A stretch of 64,000 nt of DNA, from assembly GCF_002198095.1 (NCBI RefSeq), contig NZ_NHMK01000009.1:186001-250000 (forward strand), read 5' to 3'. Shown here piece after piece: positions 1 to 8,276 of the stretch. Source of the DNA: Deinococcus indicus. Its GTDB lineage: Bacteria; Deinococcota; Deinococci; Deinococcales; Deinococcaceae. The translations under genes and the position numbers were made by a program. The number at the start of each line of letters is the position of its first letter. The stretch's first letter is position 1. Below the pieces are notes generated by a model. The model worked only from the letters and a program-made list of their open reading frames with translations. It ran no database searches and had not been told where the DNA came from.

Positions 1-519
1 GGAGACCATGTCGGAGGCGGTGGTGGCGGGCGCGTCGTCGGGGAACAGCAGGCGGCGCAGTTCGTCCAGCACGGCCTGTTCCTTCTCGTCGACCAGCTTG
101 CCGCCGATGCCCAGGAAGCCGCCCTCCGTGGCGGCGTTCGCGGTGCGTTCCGCCACGTTCATCAGCATCTGGCGGTACGCGGCGTTGTCTTCGGGGCTGG
201 CCTTGGCGCTGACCAGCCACGCCGCCTGCCGCACGGCCTGGAGGCTCTGCTCGCGGGCTTCTTCGGCGTTGCGGGCGCGTTCCTGGGGGGGCTGCGTGTC
301 GGGGGCGGTGCCGAGCATGTCGGCGGCCATGGCCTCGAGCAGCGGCGTGCGGGTGGCGGCGCTCACGCTCTCGCGGGTGGCGTCCGAGACGGCGCGCGCC
401 TCGGCGATCAGGCCGGTCAGGCCGCTGGGGCTGGCGGCCATGACGGCCGCGCCGGCCCGGCCGGGGCCGGTCATGACCTTGAACCACTCGTCGGGCGTGA
501 ACTTGTCCTTGATGCTCAT
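1..519 (-). CDS. Conserved-looking hypothetical protein, 3' end cut by the window
   Basis: I do not recognise this family. The visible 173 codons begin MSIKDKFTPDEWFKVMTGP. The protein is helix-rich (Ala, Glu, Arg) and has no signal peptide or membrane segment; a GGFLGIGGK stretch lies in the last third. The stop codon is left of the window, so full length is unknown. The start is the ATG at 519-517. A TACCCT -10 element at 531-526 sits only 6 nt upstream, which predicts a leaderless message, as for many genes here. The upstream small membrane gene ends 42 bp away and may or may not be co-transcribed. Codon bias supports a real gene; function is unknown. Confidence 0.7.
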   Translation of the reverse strand, partial: MSIKDKFTPDEWFKVMTGPGRAGAAVMAASPSGLTGLIAEARAVSDATRESVSAATRTPLLEAMAADMLGTAPDTQPPQERARNAEEAREQSLQAVRQAAWLVSAKASPEDNAAYRQMLMNVAERTANAATEGGFLGIGGKLVDEKEQAVLDELRRLLFPDDAPATTASDMVS

Positions 520-561
520 GCGCTCAGGGTACCGGGCGGCGTGCGGGGCGGCGTTCGCCGT

Positions 562-798
562 TCATTCACGCTCGCGCGGGGCCGGCAGGGCACTCAGGTC
601 GAAACGCACGGGTTCCGTTTCCTCGCGGACGCTGCGGTGATCGGCCGCCAGACCGTGGCTGCCGAACAGCCCGCCGGCAGCCAGATTGACGCCCAGCACG
701 TCGCGGGGCCCCTCGTCGGCCGGGACCAGCGGCCGAATCCGGAACGACAGGGCGATCAGGGCGGCGGGCAGGACGATCAGCAGCGTGAATGCCAGCAT
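562..798 (-). CDS. Small single-pass membrane protein of unknown function
   Basis: A 78-residue protein whose first 20 residues (MLAFTLLIVLPAALIALSF) form one hydrophobic segment, followed by a charged cytoplasmic or periplasmic tail. A good Shine-Dalgarno (GGAGG, 5 nt before the ATG) supports translation. It starts 25 bp after the stop of the HxlR regulator on the same strand and is probably co-transcribed with it. No family recognised. It could be a membrane-anchored accessory of the neighbouring stress locus, but that is only a guess from position. The short length keeps confidence moderate. Confidence 0.55.
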   Translation of the reverse strand: MLAFTLLIVLPAALIALSFRIRPLVPADEGPRDVLGVNLAAGGLFGSHGLAADHRSVREETEPVRFDLSALPAPRERE

Positions 799-823
799 GG
801 AGGCCTCCGGGCGTGCGGGGGGG

Positions 824-1210
824 TCAGCAGGGGGTGGGTTCGGCGGGCGTGACGGGTCCCGTGGGAGTGACGGGTCCCGTGGGAGTGACTGGGGCGTTCA
901 GGTGGGTCTTGGCCCAGCCGTCGATGGCGTCTATGACGCTCTGCAACTCGCGGCCGGCGGGGGTGAGGGTGTAGACGGACCGGGCCAGTTTGCCGTGGCT
1001 GTCCTCGGTGCGTTTGTTGATCAGTTCGAGTTGCTCGAGGTGTTCGAGGCGCTGCGTGAGGGTGGCGCTGTTGCAACCGCCGACGGCCCGCGCGAGTTCG
1101 TTGAACCCCTTCTCGCCGTCGAGCAGGGCGCGCACGATGTGCAGCACCCATTTCTCCTGCAACACCCCGATGGCCCGGTAGACCGGGCAGAATCCAGTGT
1201 GTTCGCTCAT
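824..1210 (-). CDS. HxlR-family winged-helix transcriptional regulator
   Basis: Cytoplasmic DNA-binding regulator of 128 residues. The N-terminal Cys8 in the CPVYRAIGVLQEKW context, followed by the winged helix (FNELARAVGGCNSATLTQRL), is typical of HxlR proteins, several of which sense electrophiles or redox stress through this Cys. It is divergent from a nitroreductase, the usual arrangement for an HxlR protein controlling a flavin reductase. The C-terminal tail is low complexity: an 18-bp tandem repeat (849-884) encodes TPTGPV twice, a region likely to vary in length between strains. A TAAACT -10 element (1222-1217) lies 6 nt before the ATG, so the transcript is probably leaderless. Confidence 0.88.
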   Translation of the reverse strand: MSEHTGFCPVYRAIGVLQEKWVLHIVRALLDGEKGFNELARAVGGCNSATLTQRLEHLEQLELINKRTEDSHGKLARSVYTLTPAGRELQSVIDAIDGWAKTHLNAPVTPTGPVTPTGPVTPAEPTPC

Positions 1211-1297
1211 GACCAGAGTTTACACTGCGGGGCTGATCAGATCATGACGAAACTCACACCACTTGACTTTTCAAAGCGATTGATCTAGCTTGGACTT
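1211..1297. promoter_or_regulatory. Divergent leaderless promoters and candidate HxlR operator
   Basis: To the right: TTGACT (1263-1268), 17-bp spacer, TAGCTT (1286-1291), then ATG at 1298. To the left: TAAACT (1222-1217) and ATG at 1210. Both predicted start sites coincide with the start codon. Between them lies an 11-bp near-palindrome TGATCAGATCA (1234-1244), the best candidate for the regulator's binding site. Binding by HxlR is inferred from position only. Confidence 0.6.
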
Positions 1298-1918
1298 ATG
1301 ACCGCGACCACCCCCCACACCCTGAACGTCAAAGAAGCCATCGAGACCCGCCGCAGCATCCGCAAGTACGCCCAGGAACCCATGAACCAGGACGACCTGC
1401 ACGAGATCCTGCGCCTCGCCAGCCTCGCCCCCAGCGCCTGGAACGCCCAGACCTGGCGCTTCGCCGTCGTGCAGGACGCCGCCATCAAGCAGCAGCTCCA
1501 GGACGCCTCCTACGGCCAGGGACAGGTCACGAACGCCCCCGCCGTCATCGTCGTGTACAGCGACATGGAAGACACCCTGGCCACCGTCGAGGAAACCGCG
1601 CACCCCGGCATGGGTGAAGCCGGCCGCGAAGGCCAGCGCAAGACCTTCGACGGCGCCTTCGGCGGCCAGGACGTCGCCCAGCGCGGCCAGTGGGGCCTGA
1701 GCCAGGCGAACATCGCCTTCGCCTTCGTCATGATCGCCGCCCGCGGCCTCGGCTACGACACCGTGCCCATGCTCGGCTTCCAGCCCGACAAGGTCAAGGA
1801 AATCCTGGGCCTGCCCGAGCACGTCCAGTTCGCCGGCCTGCTGCCCGTCGGCAAGCGCGCCGAGGACGGCTTCCCCCACCACCGCCACAGCGTCGAACGC
1901 ATCACCAAGTTCTACTGA
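1298..1918 (+). CDS. Nitroreductase-family FMN oxidoreductase
   Basis: FMN-dependent NAD(P)H oxidoreductase of 206 residues, the normal length for the family, cytoplasmic. The N-terminal [14 protein letters not shown] segment carries the conserved Arg-Arg-Ser-Ile-Arg FMN-phosphate site; [16 protein letters not shown] is the second hallmark, and the C-terminal GLPVGKRA-like segment ([11 protein letters not shown]) closes the flavin site. Substrates are probably quinones or nitro compounds; the exact one cannot be read from sequence. It is transcribed divergently from an HxlR regulator, suggesting induction by electrophiles. Start ATG at 1298 is leaderless. A strong terminator follows. Confidence 0.9.
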   Translation: MTATTPHTLNVKEAIETRRSIRKYAQEPMNQDDLHEILRLASLAPSAWNAQTWRFAVVQDAAIKQQLQDASYGQGQVTNAPAVIVVYSDMEDTLATVEETAHPGMGEAGREGQRKTFDGAFGGQDVAQRGQWGLSQANIAFAFVMIAARGLGYDTVPMLGFQPDKVKEILGLPEHVQFAGLLPVGKRAEDGFPHHRHSVERITKFY

Positions 1919-1986
1919 ACCCGCACGGCTGACCCGCCGGGGTGCCGGGCCCGCGCCCGCGGGCGCACCCACCGGGCCAACCGAGG

Positions 1987-2013
1987 ACCGCTCCCACACC
2001 GGGAGCGGTTTTT
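1987..2013 (+). terminator. Intrinsic terminator after nitroreductase
   Basis: A 9-bp perfect stem (ACCGCTCCC / GGGAGCGGT) with a 5-nt loop is followed by TTTTT. It lies 70 bp after the nitroreductase stop and before the promoter of the nucleotidase gene. Confidence 0.85.
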
Positions 2014-2104
2014 CACATTCCCCCTGTTCCCCCAGCGGTACTCCACCCGGCGCGCCGGCCGCCTGATGCTCCGCAGACAGGAAACGCCCTACAATGAATG
2101 GCGC

Positions 2105-3802
2105 ATGAAAAACAATCTCCTTCTGATCGGCGCCGCCCTCAGCCTCAGCAGCTGCTCCATGCTCCTCGGACCCTCCGGCCCCACCTCGGTTGACGTCACC
2201 GTCATCGGCGTCAACGACTTCCACGGCAACCTGCTGCCCACCAGCTTCCGCGTACCCGATCCCGCCGACCGCACCAAGACCCTGACCGTCCAGGCCGGCG
2301 GCGTCGAGGCCATCGGCGGCATCCTCGCCGAGGCCCGCAAGGCCAACCCCAACACCATCTTCGTGGGCGTGGGTGACATGACCGGCGCCAGCCCCCTGAT
2401 CAGCGGCCTGCTGCGCGACGAACCCACCATCAACGCCCTGAACAGCCTGGGCATGGCCGTGAACGTTGTCGGCAACCACGAATTCGACTACGGCTTCGCC
2501 GAACTGCAGCGCTACCAGAAGGGCGGCTGCAACAGCAACGACGCCGCCAAGGCCTGCAAGTTCAACAACACCTTCGAGGGCGCCAAGTTCACCTACATCG
2601 CCTCGAACGTCCTCGACGAGAAGACCGGTCAGCCCGTCCTGCCCGCCTACAAGATCGTGCAGGTCGGTAACGCCAAGGTCGCCTTCGTCGGCGCCGTCCT
2701 GAAGGACACCCCCACCGTCGTCACGCCCGCCGGCGTCGCCGGCCTGAAGTTCGAGGACGAGGTCAAGAGCATCAACGCCGCCATCCCCACCATCAAACGC
2801 ATGGGCGCCGACGCCATCGTCGCGCTCGTCCACCAGGGCGGCACCAGCGGCGACGCCTTCGACATCGTGAACTGCAAGACCCTCAGCGGCCCCATCGTGG
2901 ACATCGCCAAGACCCTCGACCCCGCCGTCAGCGCCATCATGACCGGCCACACCCACCGCGGCTACAACTGCCTGGTGGCCGGCCCCGACGGCAAGGACCG
3001 CATCGTCATGCAGGGCGACGCCCTGGGCCACCTGCTGCAGCGCATCGACATGACCGTCGACACCCGCGCCAACCGCGTCACCGCCATCAAGGCCAGCAAC
3101 GTCGTCGTGGACGCCGCCAAGACGCCCAAAGACGCCGCCATGACCGCCCTGGTCCAGAAAGCCAAGGACCTGACCGACCCGATCGCCCGCACCGTGATCG
3201 CCACGCTGGGCGTCGAGCAGATCACCCGCGCCGCCGGCCCCAACGGCGAGAGCCTGCTGGGCCGCGTCATCGCCGACAGCCAGCTCGCCGCCGCCGCGCC
3301 CGCCAGCAAGGGCGGCGCCGTCATCGCCTTCATGAACCCCGGCGGCATCCGCGCCGACCTGCCCGTGAACGTCCCCAACCCCAGCAAGCAGGTCACGTAC
3401 GGCGACGCCTTCACCGTGCAGCCCTTCGGGAACATTCTGACCGTCATCACCCTGACCGGCGCGCAGATCAAGGCCGCGCTGGAACAGCAGTTCGACAACC
3501 CCTCGGCCGGCACCAACCGCCTGCTGCAGGTCAGCAAGGGCTTCACGTACACCTGGGACAACGCCAAGGCCAAGGGCGACAAGGTCAGCGAGATCAAACT
3601 GAACGGCCAGGCCATCGACCCCGCCGCCAGCTACCGCGTCGTGCTGAACAACTTCCTCGCCGACGGCGGCGACGGCTTCACCACCTTCGCGCAGGGCACC
3701 AACCGCCTGGGCGGCGACCTGGACATCGACGCCTTCCGCGCCTACCTGACCAGCACCACCGTCACCCCCGACACCACCGAACGCATCAAGCGCCTGAACT
3801 GA
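2105..3802 (+). CDS. Lipoprotein 5'-nucleotidase / 2',3'-cyclic phosphodiesterase
   Basis: Secreted, membrane-anchored metallophosphoesterase of 565 residues (UshA/NadN/YfkN type) that releases phosphate from nucleotides outside the cytoplasm. The signal peptide ends in a lipobox with Cys17 (LSLSSC). The calcineurin-like N-domain shows NDFHGN (37-42), GDMTGASP, GNHEFDYG and GHTHRGYNC, the metal ligands of the family. The C-terminal 5'-nucleotidase domain (about 370-565) ends with NNFLADGGDGFTTF. I chose ATG 2105, not the upstream in-frame ATG at 2066, because only it gives a proper signal peptide and because a TACAAT -10 (2090-2095) lies inside the longer reading. Monocistronic: terminators on both sides. 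Confidence 0.92.
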   Translation: MKNNLLLIGAALSLSSCSMLLGPSGPTSVDVTVIGVNDFHGNLLPTSFRVPDPADRTKTLTVQAGGVEAIGGILAEARKANPNTIFVGVGDMTGASPLISGLLRDEPTINALNSLGMAVNVVGNHEFDYGFAELQRYQKGGCNSNDAAKACKFNNTFEGAKFTYIASNVLDEKTGQPVLPAYKIVQVGNAKVAFVGAVLKDTPTVVTPAGVAGLKFEDEVKSINAAIPTIKRMGADAIVALVHQGGTSGDAFDIVNCKTLSGPIVDIAKTLDPAVSAIMTGHTHRGYNCLVAGPDGKDRIVMQGDALGHLLQRIDMTVDTRANRVTAIKASNVVVDAAKTPKDAAMTALVQKAKDLTDPIARTVIATLGVEQITRAAGPNGESLLGRVIADSQLAAAAPASKGGAVIAFMNPGGIRADLPVNVPNPSKQVTYGDAFTVQPFGNILTVITLTGAQIKAALEQQFDNPSAGTNRLLQVSKGFTYTWDNAKAKGDKVSEIKLNGQAIDPAASYRVVLNNFLADGGDGFTTFAQGTNRLGGDLDIDAFRAYLTSTTVTPDTTERIKRLN

Positions 3803-3817
3803 ACCCAGTCGCAGCGT

Positions 3818-3846
3818 AAGAGGCCGCCCAGCGCGGCCTCTTCTTC
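3818..3846. terminator. Terminator between convergent genes
   Basis: A 10-bp perfect stem (AAGAGGCCGC / GCGGCCTCTT, loop 5 nt) is followed by TTCTTC. It sits 15 bp after the nucleotidase stop and 12 bp before the end of the convergent ABC-F gene, so it may serve both. Confidence 0.8.
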
Positions 3847-3858
3847 ATGTCCGCGACT

Positions 3859-5460
3859 TCACGCCTCCTGTACCCCGCCACCCCCGACGCGCCACTCGCG
3901 GGTGGCGATCCGTTGCACCAGCCGCCGGTCATGACTGGCGAGCAGCACCGTGCCCGTGAAGTCCAGCAGCAGGGATTCGAGCGCCTCGATGGCCCGCACG
4001 TCCAGGTGGTTGGTGGGTTCGTCCAGCAGGAGCACCTGCGCGCGCGTGACGCTCAGCCGCGCGAGGCTCAGGCGCGTCCGCTGCCCGCCCGACAGACCCG
4101 TGACCGGGAAGGCCGGGCCGCCCGGCACCTCCAGCGCCGCCGCGACCTCATGCAGCTGGTGCAGGGTCAGCAGGGGATTGGCGTCCAGCAGCGCGTCCCC
4201 CACCGTGTCCAGCCCGCGCAGTTCCTCGCCGTGCTGCCCGGTCCGGCTGACGGTCAGCCCCGCGCCCCACGTCACGGCGCCCTCGTGCGGCACCTCGCCC
4301 AGCAGGGCGCGCAGCAGCGTGCTCTTACCGCCACCGTTCGGGCCGGTCAGGGCCACCCGGTCGCCCCGGCGCACGTGCAGGGTCACGCCGGACAGCACCA
4401 CCCCTGAGCCATGCGTCACGCCCAGGTCCCGGACGGTCAGCACCTCCAGCGGCCCCGGCGGCACGGGCGGCAGCGTCAGGCGCAGCGTCCGCGCGTCCCG
4501 GAACGGTTTCTCTGGCGCCCCCATGTCCATCCGTTCGATCTGCCGCTCCATGGCCCGCGCCCGGTTCGAGAACAGCACCTGCGCCCGCCCCGCCTTGTGC
4601 GACGACAGGAACTTGTCGTTGTCCCGCGCGCGCGAGCGGTTCTCCTCGACGCTGCCCCTGCTGCTCAGGCGGCGGCGCTCCTCGTCCAGCGCGGCGCGCC
4701 TGCGGCGGTACGCCTCGAAATCACGGGCCTGCGCCTCGCGCAGCGTGGCCTTCAGGGCCATCGCCCCGGAGTAATTGCCGGGGTACACGCTCAGCGTGCC
4801 GCGTTCCAGGTCTGCCACGCCAGTCGCCACCTCATCCAGGAACGCCCGGTCGTGGCTGGCCAGCACGAACGCCGCGTCCGACGCCCGGATCCAGTCGCGC
4901 AGCCACGCCGCGCCCCCTGCGTCCAGGTGGTTGGTGGGTTCGTCCAGCAGGTACACGTCCGCCGGGGCCAGCAGCAGCGCAGCCAGCAGCACCCGCCGCG
5001 CCTGCCCGCCCGACAGCCGGTCCGTCCTCGCCCCGGCGTCCAGACCCAGCCCGGCCAGCACCGCCGCCGCGCGACCCGCGAAGTCGTAGCCACCCGCGAG
5101 CCGGTAGGCTTCCTCGGCGTCCGCGAAGGCCAGCAGCGCCGCCTCCGACCCGTCCGAGAGCGCCGCCGAGGCCGCCTCGAACGCCAGCTGCGCCCCGGCC
5201 AGCGCCGGGGGCGTCACCGCCTCCAGCACCGACCCGCCCAGTGATGCTGTCTGAGCGAGCAGCGCCACGCGGCCCGAGCGCGTCATCACGCCCGCATCCG
5301 GCGCGTCCAGCCCCGCCAGCACGCGCAGCAGCGTGCTCTTGCCGCTGCCGTTCTCGCCGACGAGCGCCAGCCGTTCCTCGGCCCCCACGGTCAGCTCCAC
5401 ACCCGAAAACACCACCCGGTCCGCGAACGACCGCGCGACCCCACTCGCCATCAACAACAT
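3859..5460 (-). CDS. ABC-F family ATPase (ribosome-associated)
   Basis: Cytoplasmic duplicated ATPase of 533 residues without membrane domain, the form of ABC-F translation factors and antibiotic-resistance proteins. Two Walker A motifs (GENGSGKST near 35-43; GPNGGGKST), two signatures (LSGGQARR, LSGGQRTR) and two Walker B motifs (LLDEPTNHLD) are intact; the basic inter-domain linker contains KAGRAQVLFSNRARAMERQ. The start is the ATG at 5460, where an AGGGGG Shine-Dalgarno sits 6 nt upstream; a longer GTG reading to 5517 would bury that site. The 5' region carries an apparent attenuator (separate entry), which argues for an inducible ribosome-protection role, but whether it is a resistance or housekeeping ABC-F cannot be decided here. 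Confidence 0.9.
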   Translation of the reverse strand: MLLMASGVARSFADRVVFSGVELTVGAEERLALVGENGSGKSTLLRVLAGLDAPDAGVMTRSGRVALLAQTASLGGSVLEAVTPPALAGAQLAFEAASAALSDGSEAALLAFADAEEAYRLAGGYDFAGRAAAVLAGLGLDAGARTDRLSGGQARRVLLAALLLAPADVYLLDEPTNHLDAGGAAWLRDWIRASDAAFVLASHDRAFLDEVATGVADLERGTLSVYPGNYSGAMALKATLREAQARDFEAYRRRRAALDEERRRLSSRGSVEENRSRARDNDKFLSSHKAGRAQVLFSNRARAMERQIERMDMGAPEKPFRDARTLRLTLPPVPPGPLEVLTVRDLGVTHGSGVVLSGVTLHVRRGDRVALTGPNGGGKSTLLRALLGEVPHEGAVTWGAGLTVSRTGQHGEELRGLDTVGDALLDANPLLTLHQLHEVAAALEVPGGPAFPVTGLSGGQRTRLSLARLSVTRAQVLLLDEPTNHLDVRAIEALESLLLDFTGTVLLASHDRRLVQRIATREWRVGGGGVQEA

Positions 5461-5465
5461 GTCAT

Positions 5466-5616
5466 CCCCCTGACGGGACAGGCCAGCCCACACGCGGCAG
5501 GCGGCAACTCGGAACACGGCAGTCAGGGGTTACAGACGCAAGGCAGGGAGGTCCTTTGAATGAACGGAGGGACGGAGCAGCCGGGTAACCCCGGCGATCA
5601 AGACAGACCGTACCAC
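5466..5616 (-). promoter_or_regulatory. Candidate translational attenuator with upstream ORF, leader of the ABC-F gene
   Basis: On the minus strand three segments can pair exclusively. Segment 1 GGGGTTAC (5592-5585) complements the first half of segment 2 GTAACCCCTGAC (5533-5522). The second half of segment 2 complements GTCAGGGG (5474-5467), which contains the Shine-Dalgarno of the ABC-F gene. Segment 1 can also fold locally (CCGGG / CCCGG). A short open frame runs through segment 1: GTG at 5616 or TTG at 5601 (TTG is preceded at 5 nt by TACGGT, 5612-5607), ending at TAA 5532-5530 inside segment 2; 28 or 23 codons. This is the architecture of ribosome-stalling attenuators. Pairings are seen directly; regulation is inferred. 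Confidence 0.5.
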
Positions 5617-5659
5617 CTGCCGGGCGGGAAACACATGCGCCGGATGGCGGAGGGTTCCC

Positions 5660-6472
5660 TCACCCCTCGGCAGGCACGTCCGGGAAGTTGCTGAGGGGGA
5701 AGGTGTCCACGTTCGCGCTGCGCTGCTGCACCAGCACCCCGCCGTCCACGACCACGAACTGCCCCGTCACGTACGCCGCGTCGTCCGACGCGAGGAACGC
5801 CGCCGCGCCCGTCATGTCCTCGGCGGTGCCGTAGCGGCCCAGCGGCACGGTCTTCTCCCGCTGCGCGAGATCCTCACCTTCCAGTCCGTACGTGTTGATG
5901 AACCCCGGCGTGATGCCGTTCACGCGCACCCCGTACGGCGCCATGTCCAGCGCCAGCGCCCGCGTGAACGCCTCCACGCCGCCCTTGGCCGCGTCGTACG
6001 ACGTGAACCCCCGGTGCGAGCGGGTCGCGCCGCCGCTCGACACGTTCAGGATCACGCCGCGCCGCCGCGCCGCCATGCCCCGCGCCGCGCGGTGGCTGCA
6101 CAGGAACACGCTCTTGAGGTTCACGCGCAGGAACAGGTCCCACCACGCCTCGTCCGCATCCAGGAAGTGCCGCTGGTCACTCGTCAGCGCCGCGTTGTTC
6201 ACGAGCACGTCCACTGGCCCGAGATGAGCCTCGGTCGCCGCAAAGATCGCCTCTACACCGTCGGCTACACTTACGTCGCCCGGCACGCTCAGCGCCTGTG
6301 CGCCCGCCGCCGTCAGGGCGTCTGCGACCGCCTGCGCCGCCGCCGCGTTCAGGTCGTTCACCGCGACGCGCGCTCCCTCTGAGGCATACCGGTGCGCCAG
6401 GGCCGCGCCGATCCCACCCCCTGCCCCCGTGATGAGTACTGTCCTGCCTGTGAACCGCTGCAAAGTCGTCAT
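5660..6472 (-). CDS. SDR-family NAD(P)-dependent oxidoreductase
   Basis: Classical short-chain dehydrogenase of 270 residues, cytoplasmic. TGAGGGIG (15-22) binds the cofactor; Asp40 after VAV suggests NAD(H) preference; NNAA follows at 92-95; the catalytic set is Ser145 region, Tyr159 and Lys163 (YDAAK). The C-terminus has an extra tail (RSANVDTFPLSNFPDVP) beyond the usual end. It resembles glucose or 3-oxoacyl reductase-like SDRs, but the substrate is not evident. TACCCT (6485-6480) lies 7 nt before the ATG, giving a leaderless transcript. It is separate from the convergent-free ABC-F gene downstream and from the zinc transporter genes upstream. Confidence 0.9.
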   Translation of the reverse strand: MTTLQRFTGRTVLITGAGGGIGAALAHRYASEGARVAVNDLNAAAAQAVADALTAAGAQALSVPGDVSVADGVEAIFAATEAHLGPVDVLVNNAALTSDQRHFLDADEAWWDLFLRVNLKSVFLCSHRAARGMAARRRGVILNVSSGGATRSHRGFTSYDAAKGGVEAFTRALALDMAPYGVRVNGITPGFINTYGLEGEDLAQREKTVPLGRYGTAEDMTGAAAFLASDDAAYVTGQFVVVDGGVLVQQRSANVDTFPLSNFPDVPAEG

Positions 6473-6562
6473 GACGCACAGGGTACGGCAGGGGAGGGGA
6501 CGGCATGAAGATCGCCCCCTGCCGGATCGGAAGGGGGCGGCGTTGTGGGCAGGAAGTGCCGG

Positions 6563-7432
6563 TCACTCCCGTCTGCGCAGCGCCAGCGCCAGCAGGAAGA
6601 TGGCGGTGTTCACGAGGACGATGGTCGCGCCGGGGGCGGTGTTGGCGTAGTAGCTGAGGTACAGGCCCGTGACGCCGCCGACGGTGCCGAGCAGCGCGGC
6701 CAGCAGCATCATCTTTTTCAGGCTGCGGGCCAGCAGGCGCGCGGCGGCGCTGGACGTGATGAGCAGGCTGACGCTGAGGGTCGTCCCGACGAGCTGCACG
6801 GTCAGGACGACGACGAGGCCGATCAGGATCAGCAGCAGGCTTTCCAGGCGGCGCACGGGGAGGCCGACGGCGCGGGCTTCGGTGGGGTCGAAGGAGGCGA
6901 GCAGCAGTTCCTTCTGGATGGCGGTCAGGATGCCGCCCACGACGACCGTGACGGCCAGCGCGCCCCACAGGTCGGCGGGCGTGACGCCCAGGGGGTTGCC
7001 GATCAGGAAGTTGCTGAGGTCGGTGGTGAAGGTGGGCGCGCGGGACAGCATGACGACGCCCAGTGCGAACATGCCGACGAACACGATGCCGATGGCGCTG
7101 TCCTGCTTGAGGCCGCTGCGCCGCCCGATGGCGCCGATGCCCAGCGCGGTGAGGACGGCGGCGATGAGCGCCCCGACGAGCAGGTTGCCCTGCATGAGGA
7201 ACGCGCCGACGATGCCGGGGAACACGGCGTGGCTCATGGCGTCCCCGATGTAACTCAGGCCGCGCAGCACCACCCACGCGCCGACGAGGGCGCACAGGAC
7301 GCTGACGAGGATCACGGCGATCAGGGCGCGGTTGAAGAAGGCAAACTGGAGGGGGTCGGTCAGCAGGTGCAAGGGAAGCCTCGAAGGTGCGGGAAGGTGG
7401 TCAGGCCGGGTGTGTCGTCCATCATCTTTCAA
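6563..7432 (-). CDS. Metal ABC transporter permease (ZnuB type)
   Basis: Integral membrane permease of 289 residues with 8-9 hydrophobic segments, family ABC-3. Hallmarks include [21 protein letters not shown] near the N-terminus and [21 protein letters not shown] near the C-terminus. It works with the ATPase encoded 16 bp upstream and the binding protein ZnuA to import zinc (or manganese). The start is uncertain: the ATG at 7432 gives a 20-residue polar extension ([12 protein letters not shown]) before the first membrane segment; a TTG at 7372 gives the more usual family start but lacks a clear ribosome site. The extension lies next to a heptamer repeat (7427-7447), which may have created the early ATG. 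Confidence 0.88.
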   Translation of the reverse strand: MKDDGRHTRPDHLPAPSRLPLHLLTDPLQFAFFNRALIAVILVSVLCALVGAWVVLRGLSYIGDAMSHAVFPGIVGAFLMQGNLLVGALIAAVLTALGIGAIGRRSGLKQDSAIGIVFVGMFALGVVMLSRAPTFTTDLSNFLIGNPLGVTPADLWGALAVTVVVGGILTAIQKELLLASFDPTEARAVGLPVRRLESLLLILIGLVVVLTVQLVGTTLSVSLLITSSAAARLLARSLKKMMLLAALLGTVGGVTGLYLSYYANTAPGATIVLVNTAIFLLALALRRRE

Positions 7433-7447
7433 CCATCACCCATCGAC
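7427..7447. repeat. Short CATCNNC heptamer array
   Basis: Three 7-bp units on the plus strand: TTTCAAC, CATCACC, CATCGAC. It lies between the permease start and the ATPase stop. The same units occur at 23811-23838, 24228-24255 and 45641-45710. Confidence 0.6.
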
Positions 7448-7448
7448 C

Positions 7449-8171
7449 TCACGCCTCGGCGTGAGTATGGCCCAGGAAGCTGGTGCTGAAGGTCGCCTCG
7501 ATGTTCTGCGTGGTGTACACCTGTTCGGGCGTGCCGTCCGCGATCACGCGGCGGTTCACGAGGACCAGATGGTCGCACCAGCGCCGCGCCTGTTCGAGGT
7601 CGTGCGTGACCATCACGACGGCGCGGCCCCGGTCGGCCTGCCGCCTCAGCAGGCCCATCAGGGTTTCCTGGGTGGCGGCGTCCACGCCGGTCAGGGGTTC
7701 GTCCAGCAGCAGCAGGTGCCCCTGGCGGGCCAGCATGCGCGCCAGCAGGACCCGTTGCCGCTGCCCGCCGGACAGCGCGCCGATGTGCCGGCTGCGCAGG
7801 TCGAACACGCCGGTTTCCTTCAGGGCGTCCTCCACGATCTGCCTATCCTTGCGGCCGGGCCAGCGCAGCCAGCCCAGGCGGCCGGTGCGGCCCATCATGG
7901 CGGCGTCCCAGACGGTCACGGGAAAGGCCCAGTCCAGGGTCTGCTGCTGCGGCACGTAGCTGATGCACGAGCGGGCGCTGTGGCCCTCGTCGAAGCGCAC
8001 GGCGTCCGCGTGGTCCGGCAGCAGGCCCACCAGGGTCTTGAGGAGGGTGCTCTTGCCCGCGCCGTTCGGGCCGATGATCGCGCTGAACGACCCGGCCTCG
8101 AACCGCACGCTGGCGTTCTCCAGGGCCGTCTGCGGCCCGTACTTCACGGTCAGGTTCTCGACGCCCAGCAT
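7449..8171 (-). CDS. Metal ABC transporter ATP-binding protein (ZnuC type)
   Basis: Cytoplasmic ATPase of 240 residues that energises zinc uptake with the downstream permease. Walker [11 protein letters not shown]-loop [16 protein letters not shown], signature LSGGQRQR, Walker [13 protein letters not shown] and the switch His in MVTHDLEQA are all present. The [16 protein letters not shown] segment is typical of Zn/Mn ATPases. I start at the ATG at 8171 because TATGCT (8183-8178) lies exactly 6 nt before it, a leaderless promoter; a longer frame to 8252 overlaps the znuA terminator. So znuC-znuB have their own promoter although they follow znuA. Confidence 0.92.
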   Translation of the reverse strand: MLGVENLTVKYGPQTALENASVRFEAGSFSAIIGPNGAGKSTLLKTLVGLLPDHADAVRFDEGHSARSCISYVPQQQTLDWAFPVTVWDAAMMGRTGRLGWLRWPGRKDRQIVEDALKETGVFDLRSRHIGALSGGQRQRVLLARMLARQGHLLLLDEPLTGVDAATQETLMGLLRRQADRGRAVVMVTHDLEQARRWCDHLVLVNRRVIADGTPEQVYTTQNIEATFSTSFLGHTHAEA

Positions 8172-8215
8172 CAGACCAGCATACCCCCTGGCGCGCTGAT
8201 GTTGCGAGCGCAGAA

Positions 8216-8263
8216 TCAAAAGAGGGGCGGGACGCAGGAAGGGCCTCTCCACTGCGTCCCGCC
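8216..8263 (-). terminator. Intrinsic terminator between znuA and znuC
   Basis: A 12-bp perfect stem (GGCGGGACGCAG at 8226-8237 with 8252-8263) is followed on the minus strand by CCTCTTTTG. It lies 14 bp after the znuA stop and separates the binding-protein gene from the ATPase and permease genes. Confidence 0.8.
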
Positions 8264-8276
8264 TTCCGCGTCCCGG

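Noticed and set aside
1271..3031. Long antisense open frame opposite the nitroreductase and nucleotidase genes
   Set aside because: It is a product of GC-rich third positions on the sense strand, crosses two real genes and a terminator, and has Ala/Gly/Val/Asp-only composition.
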